In this document: positions 1 through 7,111 of the stretch, one piece after another
How positions within the stretch are numbered: position 1 is the first letter of the stretch
How the letters are laid out: each line of letters opens with the position of its first letter
Assembly: GCA_946481475.1 (NCBI GenBank)
Contig: CAMLOB010000127.1
Coordinates: 1-9,029, forward strand
Reading direction: 5' to 3'
Length of the DNA: 9,029 nt
Origin: an uncultured Chlorobiota bacterium
GTDB taxonomy: Bacteria; Bacteroidota; Kapaibacteriia; OLB7
Notes under the pieces: generated by a model
Databases searched by the model: none
What the model was told of the DNA's origin: nothing
The model's input: the letters and a program-made list of their open reading frames with translations, nothing else
Program-made: the position numbers and the translations under genes

Positions 1-49
1 CGAGCGACTGCCTGGTTTCCTCGACGAGCGTTTCGATTTCGGCACGCAT
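1..49 (-). CDS. Start of an unidentified divergent gene, cut by the left window edge
   Basis: Read on the minus strand, an ATG at 49-47 opens a frame that stays open to the window edge and gives MRAEIETLVEETRQSL. The codon just upstream (52-50) is TGA, so this ATG is the only possible in-frame ATG start. The peptide is a charged amphipathic helix with codon use like that of the neighbouring genes, which favours real coding sequence. An N-terminus of this type (short helix rich in E, followed by a Q-S-L segment) occurs in the coiled-coil arm of the phenylalanyl-tRNA synthetase alpha chain, among other proteins, but 16 residues are far too few to name it. No clear Shine-Dalgarno sequence precedes the ATG. 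It is divergent from the regulator gene and shares the 50-272 intergenic region with it. Confidence 0.45.
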   Translation of the reverse strand, partial: MRAEIETLVEETRQSL

Positions 50-151
50 TCACACATTCGGAAGTGCCGGGGAAGAAGAAAACGTGGTTTCTGAGCTAAA
101 ATCGAAGAAAAAGAGGGATGGGTGATTCTCCCGGATTACCCGGTGCATACA

Positions 152-200
152 TGACTGTGACCCGCATTCCTGACAGGAAAAAGAGAGTGGTTCAGCTGAC
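152..200. promoter_or_regulatory. Cluster of TGAC motifs, possible operator region
   Basis: TGAC occurs four times in 49 bases (152, 158, 171 and 197). The 6-mer TGACTG occurs at 152 and again at 197. The last copy lies inside the short inverted repeat TTCAG-ctga-CTGAA at 191-204. The cluster sits about 30-75 bases upstream of the candidate -35 region of the first regulator gene. SARP-type regulators are known to bind short direct repeats upstream of promoters, so an autoregulatory site is conceivable. The spacing here (6, 13 and 26 bases) does not match the regular 11- or 22-base spacing of classical SARP sites, so this is a weak call. Confidence 0.2.
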
Positions 201-227
201 TGAAAGGCATGGTTATTCTGCCGGAAC

Positions 228-255
228 TTTCGATCTTTGTTTATTTACATATAAT
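228..255 (+). promoter_or_regulatory. Candidate sigma-70-like promoter of the regulator pair
   Basis: A perfect TATAAT stands at 250-255 in an AT-rich stretch (about 234-259) that contrasts with the surrounding GC-rich DNA. A weak -35 candidate, TTTCGA at 228-233, lies 16 bases upstream. Transcription would start near 262. That leaves about 50 bases of leader before the ATG at 312, but only about 11 bases before the alternative GTG at 273. The Bacteroidota-type -7 element (TAnnTTTG) is not present here. Confidence 0.38.
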
Positions 256-311
256 ATATCGTCGCATTCCCTGTGCCACAAAGACCACACCATAACGGTA
301 GCGGTTCCCCC

Positions 312-3300
312 ATGCCGTTTGTGCCGCGTCAACTTCCCTTTGTCGGGCGAGACAAGGAGATGGAACGGATAGCGGATTTTCTGCAATCGACGATTGCGGG
401 AAACGGTCTCGGTTTGCTCTGGCTTCAGGGAGAGGCAGGGGTCGGAAAAAGTCGTTTTCTTGAACATGTCCGCTCCACACTCTCGGCCCAGGATAATCTG
501 GTACTCTACGTACGCCTCTATCCCGACTCCGCTCTTTCCATCGTCTCGGCCTTTGGCGCGGCAATCGGCGCTCACTCCCGGCTTCGGCAGCTCCTGCCCG
601 ACTGCGACGTCAACACACCGGCCGGTCTGACAGCCGCCCTTCGACGTGCGGCTCATCTGCGTCCCACACTTCTGATCGTCGACGATATACACCTTCTGGA
701 CACCGAGGCGGCTCATGAACTGATTGAACTGACCGATGCATTGCAGAACGAGCCGATCAGTGTCGTCTGTGCTGCCCGCCCCGGAAGCACACCGGCCTAT
801 ACCGCGTTGTTCCACCAGCGTATGCGTTACGTTGAAATCGGTCCGCTGACACACGAGGATCTGCGGCAGCTTGTCCGCCGATGCTACGGAGACGATTTTG
901 CCGACGATACTACCGTCGCCCGTATCTACGAGACAACGCAGGGAATCCCGCTGATCATCAGAGCGGCCATGGCCGAATGTCTCCATAAGGAGAGCGACAA
1001 ACCTCTCTACCTCGTCCCTCCGGCCGTCCTCCCCCCCGGCTTCCATACGAAAGCCCGGCTGGCCTCGGAGGCACTGGTCTCCTGTCTGATGAGTGATCTG
1101 GATTCGGAAGCACGTCGGGGAACGGAAATCCTGGCCCTTCTCGGAGAAGTCTTTTCCATCGAAGCGGCCCGTAAGATTCTCGGGAACAGGGACGATCTGA
1201 TCGATATCTATTTCGATAACCAGATCATCTCAACAGCCTCCGGCCAACCTCAGCCTCTGCTGGACGAAGGAAGAGCAAAGGAACAGCCCATAGCCTTTAC
1301 CCACACATTGCTTCACCAGCACCTGGCCTCACAGTCCACCGGACATTTCGAGATTCTGCTGCAGACAATAGAGTCGGGCGCCCCTCTCTACTCCGTTTTC
1401 CCCCTCCTGCGGGTGGCCGAGGCTCCGAAGGAATATGCCGAGCGGGGACTCTATCTGCTGCTCGACTACACCGAACGGCTGGCCGACTCGGTGAACCGGG
1501 GACTGGGGACATCGGTCTACAACGGAGCGGTATCACTGTATGAACATCACGGATCGCAGTTGGCCGAAGAGGTACAACTCGATATCCGACTCAGCCTGCT
1601 GCAGCTGCGCCTGCAAATCACGGCTCACATCCCGGGTCATCCGGATTTCAACAGCACGCTTGATCAGTTTCAGGAATTGACCCAGGCCCCACATTCGGAG
1701 ATGACCGCCCGACATCGGCTGGCGGCGCTGGAGTATACGACCTTCAGACTGGGGAACGACTGGGAAGAGGACCTGTTCACAACACTATACGAGGCCGAGG
1801 ATCTCATCAGGGATTATCCGGCACTCCTTACCGGCAAGCGCTATCACCGTCTGCTGGGGGCGATTGCATCGGCAGCCCGAAGCCATCCGAACTCCAAAGT
1901 TCTGATCGCAATACGGGAACGTCTGGAGATCATGCTGAACGCACCCGCATCGGCATTTCCGCACTCGGCCCGCCGCAATGTGCTGACGTGGATCGCCGGA
2001 TCTCTGCTGCCGATCTTCTCGTCGCCGGAAGAGTTGCTCGACCGACGTTATCTGGCCGCCCTGATCCGGGACGAGTTCGGAGAACATCCGAAGGAAGGAC
2101 GATTCTCCACGATCTGGCCCCAGTTCCTCGAAGTCTCCGGCGACGTCATGGGAGCACGTGTCTGGCTGCAATCGACGATCAGCCAGCCTCTGAAAGGATA
2201 TAATCTGCCGAGCGAGATAAGCCTGCGACTTCTGCTTCTCTCCTGCGATGCGGCTTTGGGACGTGATCTCAAACTGATCGAAGCCGAAGCTCTTCACCTG
2301 GTTGAGGAAGCCGAGGCCCTCTTCAGCGGACTGGCAAATGAAGGAGCACGGTTGCTGATCCGGACCTCGATCACCGGTTCGATTCTGTTGATCGGACTGC
2401 TGCGGGGAGCACCGGGATGGAGCCGGAAACTTGCCCGAACCCTTTGCGGAGAGGAGGCCAAGCAGGAGCTTGACCAGTACCTGCCGTTTGAGCGGGGGGC
2501 AATCGAGGGAGACAGGGAACGCATTGCCCGGCTCTTCAAGAAACGGGAAGCGCCTGAGGAATACGCCCGCTTCCTTGAAGGATTGTTCTATGACGAGTCC
2601 ATCCCACTGGAAAAGGAACTCTCCGCACTCCTGAGCAAACCGGTCTTCCGCCGTCAGGATATTCTGCGTCTCCACGTGGCAATCGGTCTCGGACGCATTG
2701 CACAGAAGTCGGGACGACTGTCAACCCGGGTACTGAAGGCCCACGCACGATCGGGTGTGGAGCGGGGCCTCTCCTGGAGCGCAAGCCATACGCTCCCCGG
2801 CTATATGGAAGGACTGATAGGAGAACACCGCTCGCTCTTTACGCAGAGCGTTATAACGCAGTGGAACGATCTGCTGCTGCAGAAAAGACAAAGTATCGAC
2901 AGCTCCTTGCTGTGGCCCGACGACAATGTGGAGATCGAGGATGACAGACTCCGCATCTCGATGATCGGAACGATCGGCTTCAGGGATACCGAGGGAAGTT
3001 TCCAACGCATCTCCGGCGCCCGTACCCGTCATGTGCTCGGCCTGCTGACCGCCTGCAAGCTCTCCGGACACAACTGCACACTTGAAGAGTTTCGCACCTA
3101 TGCAACCGCAATGGAAGATTCCGACGAGGCGGCAAACTACCTCCGGATCATTCTCTCCCGTCTCCGCCGCCTTCTCGGTCAGGAGGCCATCGTTACCATA
3201 GAATCGGCCGCTCCCCGCTTCAATCTTGAACGGGTCCGCGTTGATGTGATCGAGGCGGATCGCCTTATCAAGGAAGGGATGGAAGCGGCCCATCGAAACC

Positions 3301-3626
3301 GGCCGAGGGAAGCCTACACCCTGACGAAAAAGGGACTCGAAGCGATCGGAGAGGAGATGGTCCTTCCGATGCTCTACGACGATATTTTCGAAACCGCACG
3401 CAGGGAATTCGAGATTCATGTGCGAACCGGCGTTCTGGCCGTAGCCGAACTGCTGATCAAGGAAAAAGATTATGAACTGCTGATTCGGCTGCTTCGCATT
3501 GCCGTCAAGGTGCTGCCGGAAGATGAAGAGATTGCCGAACTCCTTACCCAGCACCTCCGCTCCGACGGCCAATATATCGAGGCTCTGCGAACCGAGTCAC
3601 GATCCCAGGAATCCTTTCCATCGTGA
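312..3626 (+). CDS. STAND/AAA_16-type ATPase transcriptional regulator with C-terminal SARP (winged helix + BTAD-like) domain, copy 1
   Basis: Predicted cytoplasmic signal-responsive regulator of about 1,104 residues with no signal peptide or membrane segment. Numbered from ATG 312: an AAA_16-like start (PFVGR, about 9-13), Walker A GEAGVGKS (40-47), Walker B TLLIVDDIH (119-127, acidic D124-D125), a sensor-like VCAARP (152-157) and a STAND GxP motif in TQGIPL (around 209-214). A winged-helix-like segment follows, with LALLGEVFSIEAA (274-286) and FTHTLLHQHL (329-338). About 350-870 is alpha-helical and TPR-like, probably the sensor. From about 880 comes a SARP/OmpR-type winged helix (LRISMIG...), with likely recognition helix NYLRIILSRLRRLL (942-955), then a BTAD-like helical domain to the end. 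Known relatives (MalT, AfsR) couple ATP and ligand binding to DNA binding; that role here is inferred. The start is uncertain: an in-frame GTG at 273 would add 13 residues, but ATG 312 fits the promoter and the conserved domain edge better. Neither has a clear ribosome-binding site. The ligand and target genes are unknown. Confidence 0.85.
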   Translation: MPFVPRQLPFVGRDKEMERIADFLQSTIAGNGLGLLWLQGEAGVGKSRFLEHVRSTLSAQDNLVLYVRLYPDSALSIVSAFGAAIGAHSRLRQLLPDCDVNTPAGLTAALRRAAHLRPTLLIVDDIHLLDTEAAHELIELTDALQNEPISVVCAARPGSTPAYTALFHQRMRYVEIGPLTHEDLRQLVRRCYGDDFADDTTVARIYETTQGIPLIIRAAMAECLHKESDKPLYLVPPAVLPPGFHTKARLASEALVSCLMSDLDSEARRGTEILALLGEVFSIEAARKILGNRDDLIDIYFDNQIISTASGQPQPLLDEGRAKEQPIAFTHTLLHQHLASQSTGHFEILLQTIESGAPLYSVFPLLRVAEAPKEYAERGLYLLLDYTERLADSVNRGLGTSVYNGAVSLYEHHGSQLAEEVQLDIRLSLLQLRLQITAHIPGHPDFNSTLDQFQELTQAPHSEMTARHRLAALEYTTFRLGNDWEEDLFTTLYEAEDLIRDYPALLTGKRYHRLLGAIASAARSHPNSKVLIAIRERLEIMLNAPASAFPHSARRNVLTWIAGSLLPIFSSPEELLDRRYLAALIRDEFGEHPKEGRFSTIWPQFLEVSGDVMGARVWLQSTISQPLKGYNLPSEISLRLLLLSCDAALGRDLKLIEAEALHLVEEAEALFSGLANEGARLLIRTSITGSILLIGLLRGAPGWSRKLARTLCGEEAKQELDQYLPFERGAIEGDRERIARLFKKREAPEEYARFLEGLFYDESIPLEKELSALLSKPVFRRQDILRLHVAIGLGRIAQKSGRLSTRVLKAHARSGVERGLSWSASHTLPGYMEGLIGEHRSLFTQSVITQWNDLLLQKRQSIDSSLLWPDDNVEIEDDRLRISMIGTIGFRDTEGSFQRISGARTRHVLGLLTACKLSGHNCTLEEFRTYATAMEDSDEAANYLRIILSRLRRLLGQEAIVTIESAAPRFNLERVRVDVIEADRLIKEGMEAAHRNRPREAYTLTKKGLEAIGEEMVLPMLYDDIFETARREFEIHVRTGVLAVAELLIKEKDYELLIRLLRIAVKVLPEDEEIAELLTQHLRSDGQYIEALRTESRSQESFPS

Positions 3627-3665
3627 CGCACTCCCCCCTGCTCTCTACATTTCGATTCATACTAT

Positions 3666-6600
3666 ATGAGTAACATGCAGGAAGCAGGACAAAGAGGAAA
3701 GACCTCCCGGCCCGAGCACAAAGGGATGTTCCCAACCGACAAACAGACCTCGGAACTCCCCTTTGTCGGTCGCCGGATGGAACTGCAGCGAATCCGGACA
3801 TTTATCCAGGGGGCTCTGTCGTCCGATCGTCTTTCGATCTTCTGGATTCGCGGAGATGCCGGCATCGGCAAAAGTCGTCTGCTGGGCCAGGCGCTGGAGG
3901 GTATCGATCCCTCCATTATCGTCGTTCGGGCCCGCTTCTATCCCGATGCATCCAACGCGGTTATTCAGGTAATCGGCGAGGCAGTGGTGGAAGCGCGACG
4001 CCATTTCTTTCCGGAGGAGTCTCCCTCTGCACCGACAACCATCGCCGACCTGCTGGGGGCTACGCGCGTACTGGCCCGACGCCGACCGACGCTGTTGACG
4101 ATCGAGGATCTCCACCTGATCGACAGTAAAGAGGCCGCCACGTTCTCGGCGTTTCTGCACGGACTGGAAGGGGAACCGATCGGGATGATCTGTACGACGC
4201 GACCGGAACTTGAGCCGGCCTACGGAGTAGCCCTCCCCTTTATCGTCGCCACCCAGGATATGCACTCCTTCAGTCGGGAGGATCTCTCCGATCTCGTTCT
4301 GGAACTTGACGCCGATCCGAACCGTTATCCGAATCTTATCGATCTGGTCTACGAGAAGACCCACGGCCATCCGCTGGCGATCTGGTCGATCTTCCGGGGA
4401 ATCAACACCGAGTGCGCTTCGTCCGAAGAGAACCCAACGGCCGTCGTCCGTCGGCTTGCCGGGGAAACCACCCGAACGGTGGTTGCCGGGATGACCCGGG
4501 CCTTGAGCCGGGAGGAGCTCCGGGCCGCCGGCTACCTGGCCCTGCTCGGAGAGATCTTTGCGGTTCGGGCCGCCACATTCCTGATCGATGACGCGCCGGC
4601 CTTGCTCCGCCGACTGATGGATCACCGCATCATCACAACACAACTGGAGTATACGCCGCCGATCATCGGCACAACCGATGACAGCCCGCTGGTCTTTACC
4701 CATTCTCTCCTCCGTCAGCATCTGGCCGAACAAGCCCCCGAAGCCTACGAACGCCTGATGTCGGTGCTCGAATCCGAGGTCCCCCTGTATTCGATCGCCC
4801 CCTTTCTGCACGCACACAAGGGAAGGTTTCCCAGAGACCGGATCGACCTGCTGGAAGGATTTGTCTGGCAGTCGATCAGATGCGGCACCGAACTCCTGGA
4901 CTCTCCTTACTGGAATCTGGGCATTGCCATCAACAAAGCGGCTCAGGATCAGGTCGAAGCCCATCGGGACATCCTGAGCGATGAAGAGTATCGCGATCTT
5001 CGCGTGGAGTTGCTTCTGCTGGAATGCGGCCTCTACAATGCGTTCGTCAACGCAGAAGCCTTCCGAAAACCGGCCGAAGAGTTGCTGGAACTGACCGCCT
5101 CTCCGTCGGACGAGGAAGAGGCGATACAACGGCTTCGTGCGCTGGAGTTCGCCATTTATCAGGGAGGTCATGCCTGGTCCTTCCAGACAGTCTCCGTTCT
5201 GGATGAAATGGAACGGGTCACCGAAGCCCATCCTTCGCTCCGGCTGCATGAAGTCTACCTTCATGTGCTGACCACCGTTGCCGGCGGCATCCGGGCATCC
5301 GGTTCGATCGAGATGACGCGCCGACTGCAAACACATCTGGATCAGATTCTGCAGGCGACCCGCACCGGTGAGGAAAAGGCATCCGAGGTCCGCCAGACCG
5401 CCCTCATCTGGATTGCCCCCAGCCTTCTGCCGATTTTCGACACCCCGGAAGAACTGGAAGACCGCTCCCGCCTTGCCGAGGAAATTCTCCGCGAATGCGG
5501 CGGAGCAAAACCGGTCGGCATGATGCTGACCGCATGGCCCAGATTCCTGGAGGCGACCGGTCGCTCCTCCGAAGCGGCTGATATTCTGGGTCGCTGGATG
5601 ATGCCGAAACTGACCGGCTATGATCTTCCCCAACAGTTTGCTCTGCGCATGCTTGGTATGCTGGTTGAAGGGGAACGGGGGACACCCCTCCCGCAGATCG
5701 CCCAACAGGCAAAACATCTGATCGGAGAATTTCTTGAACTTCAATCCAACGGTGAGGAGGAGATATCCAGCTACGCCCATATCGCCGTCAGTACCCACCT
5801 GATTGTGATCGGAGTCATGCGTGGAGACCCGGGCTGGGGAATCACAACGGCCCGGGAGATTTGCGGCGACGATCCTTCGATCACTGCCTACATGCACTTC
5901 GAGCGGAGTGTGCTCGATCGCGACCTTGAGGCACTCAGGAAAATCGTCGAGCAACAGAGTTGTCCCGAACCGTTCCGGGAGATCGTCTCGGCCGCTCTTG
6001 ATCTCTCTCCTCCCGACGAGGAGACCGGATCCCCTTCTCTGTTGGAGAAGACCCGAAAACTTCTGCTGGAACCGATTATTCGCCGGCAACATCTGCTGCG
6101 TATCCGCATCGTCATCAGTCTGCTGGAACTTGAGTCTCCGGCAATGAAGGATATGAAAGCTACTCTGGAGGAAGAGATCCGGCAGGCGATCACAAACGGA
6201 CTGGAGTGGCTCTCCGGTTGTGATGCTCCCGGTTACCTCCCTCCGCTGGCCGCTCTTGCCGACACCTACCTGCAAAACGGTGAGAAGATATCGGAACAGA
6301 GAGAGAGCCGGAGCGAGGCCGGGTCGACAAACCGGAACCAACCGGAAGGGGAACCGGAAATCCGGTTGACCATGATCGGGAAGATCACAACCGTCCGGGA
6401 GGGGGAGAAACAGCAGGGGATCAGAGGAGGACGACAGCAACGTCTGGCCGGGTTGCTTGCGGCAAACGCATTGCAATCCATTCCTCTTTCACTGCACGAC
6501 TTCCGCGAACTGGCAACCGAAATCGACGATCCGGACGAAAGTGCCAACTACTTGCGAATCCTTGTCGCACGGCTGCGCAAACGAATGGGGAACGACACGG

Positions 6601-6959
6601 TCATCACCGACGGGAAGTCGGCTCCGCGCTTCGATACCCGTCTGGTGGCAATCGATCTGCTCGATGGAGTACGATTGATCGAACAGGGACTCGCCGCGCT
6701 GGAGAACAACAACGGAGGAGGAGCCGTGCTGGCCCTTGGGAAGGTGGCCGATATGCTGGCCCAGGGAGATCTCTACCCGGAACTGGAAGGTGAGTTCTTT
6801 GAAGCCGCACGCAAAGAGTACGGAAAACGTCTGCGCGAGGCGATTCTCCTGACAATCGACTGGTTGCACCGGGACGGTGGAGAAGCCACCGGACGGAGAT
6901 TACTTGAGAAGGGCCTGAAGGCCCTGCCGAACGATGCGGCACTGAAAAACCGCTTGTGA
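3666..6959 (+). CDS. STAND/AAA_16-type ATPase transcriptional regulator with C-terminal SARP-like domain, copy 2 (paralogue)
   Basis: A 1,097-residue paralogue of the preceding gene along its whole length, probably co-transcribed with it (39-base gap, no complete terminator between). Motifs in order: PFVGR (32-36), Walker A GDAGIGKS (63-70), Walker B TLLTIEDLH (142-150, E147-D148 in place of DD), ICTTRP (175-180), GxP motif in THGHPL (232-237), LALLGEIFAVRAA and FTHSLLRQHL in the winged-helix-like segment, and a long helical region containing WIAPSLLPIFDTPEEL (from about 582). The SARP-type winged helix starts near 900 (RLTMIGKI), with likely recognition helix NYLRILVARLRKRM (961-974), then a BTAD-like domain. 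Differences from copy 1: a charged, Ser/Glu/Arg-rich linker at about 877-899 before the winged helix, and a C-terminus that ends at LKNRL, about 26 residues earlier, removing the last helical hairpin. An alternative ATG at 3726 (residue 21) would match the copy 1 start better; no clear Shine-Dalgarno supports either. The role as a regulator is inferred from domain order; ligand and targets are unknown. Confidence 0.85.
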   Translation: MSNMQEAGQRGKTSRPEHKGMFPTDKQTSELPFVGRRMELQRIRTFIQGALSSDRLSIFWIRGDAGIGKSRLLGQALEGIDPSIIVVRARFYPDASNAVIQVIGEAVVEARRHFFPEESPSAPTTIADLLGATRVLARRRPTLLTIEDLHLIDSKEAATFSAFLHGLEGEPIGMICTTRPELEPAYGVALPFIVATQDMHSFSREDLSDLVLELDADPNRYPNLIDLVYEKTHGHPLAIWSIFRGINTECASSEENPTAVVRRLAGETTRTVVAGMTRALSREELRAAGYLALLGEIFAVRAATFLIDDAPALLRRLMDHRIITTQLEYTPPIIGTTDDSPLVFTHSLLRQHLAEQAPEAYERLMSVLESEVPLYSIAPFLHAHKGRFPRDRIDLLEGFVWQSIRCGTELLDSPYWNLGIAINKAAQDQVEAHRDILSDEEYRDLRVELLLLECGLYNAFVNAEAFRKPAEELLELTASPSDEEEAIQRLRALEFAIYQGGHAWSFQTVSVLDEMERVTEAHPSLRLHEVYLHVLTTVAGGIRASGSIEMTRRLQTHLDQILQATRTGEEKASEVRQTALIWIAPSLLPIFDTPEELEDRSRLAEEILRECGGAKPVGMMLTAWPRFLEATGRSSEAADILGRWMMPKLTGYDLPQQFALRMLGMLVEGERGTPLPQIAQQAKHLIGEFLELQSNGEEEISSYAHIAVSTHLIVIGVMRGDPGWGITTAREICGDDPSITAYMHFERSVLDRDLEALRKIVEQQSCPEPFREIVSAALDLSPPDEETGSPSLLEKTRKLLLEPIIRRQHLLRIRIVISLLELESPAMKDMKATLEEEIRQAITNGLEWLSGCDAPGYLPPLAALADTYLQNGEKISEQRESRSEAGSTNRNQPEGEPEIRLTMIGKITTVREGEKQQGIRGGRQQRLAGLLAANALQSIPLSLHDFRELATEIDDPDESANYLRILVARLRKRMGNDTVITDGKSAPRFDTRLVAIDLLDGVRLIEQGLAALENNNGGGAVLALGKVADMLAQGDLYPELEGEFFEAARKEYGKRLREAILLTIDWLHRDGGEATGRRLLEKGLKALPNDAALKNRL

Positions 6960-7038
6960 CGCTATCGAAAGAGACCGGAATGTTCTGCTCATGCGAACTC
7001 CGTCACATCCGACCTGACGGCTCTATCACACAACAAGC

Positions 7039-7075
7039 AAAGCAGGGGGATGAACTCCCCCCCGCTTTCTCTTCT
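7039..7075 (+). terminator. Intrinsic terminator after the regulator pair, possibly bidirectional
   Basis: The arms are AAAGC (7039-7043) with GCTTT (7064-7068) and GGGGGA (7045-7050) with TCCCCC (7056-7061). They are separated by an A/CC internal bulge and close on a 5-base loop. A pyrimidine-rich tract (7067-7077, tttctcttctt) follows on the plus strand. It lies about 80 bases after the stop of the second regulator gene and about 35 bases beyond the stop of the convergent minus-strand gene, so it may serve both. On the minus strand the tail after the stem is only moderately T-rich. Confidence 0.6.
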
Positions 7076-7111
7076 TCCCGGACTTCTCGCCCGGTATCTG
7101 TCGTCTTCCAC

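Noticed and set aside
118..372. Small plus-strand open frame with a purine-rich AGAGGG just before its ATG (84 codons)
   Set aside because: The purine run directly abuts the ATG, the frame contains the candidate promoter, overlaps the start of the regulator gene in another frame, and shows no recognisable feature.
3657..6476. A 939-codon open frame antisense to the second regulator gene, and shorter ones antisense to the first (213-1046, 1785-2675, 2721-3572)
   Set aside because: They share exact codon boundaries with the sense genes, so stops arise only where the sense gene uses TTA, CTA or TCA, which are rare codons in GC-rich genes. The products are Cys/Arg/Gln-rich with no domain, and the sense frames carry clear motifs.
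312..6959. Reading the STAND ATPase pair as an antiphage defence system (Avs-like)
   Set aside because: The ATPase and helical sensor layout is compatible with that class, but no nuclease, protease, TIR or membrane effector is present; the C-terminal domain looks like a DNA-binding regulator.
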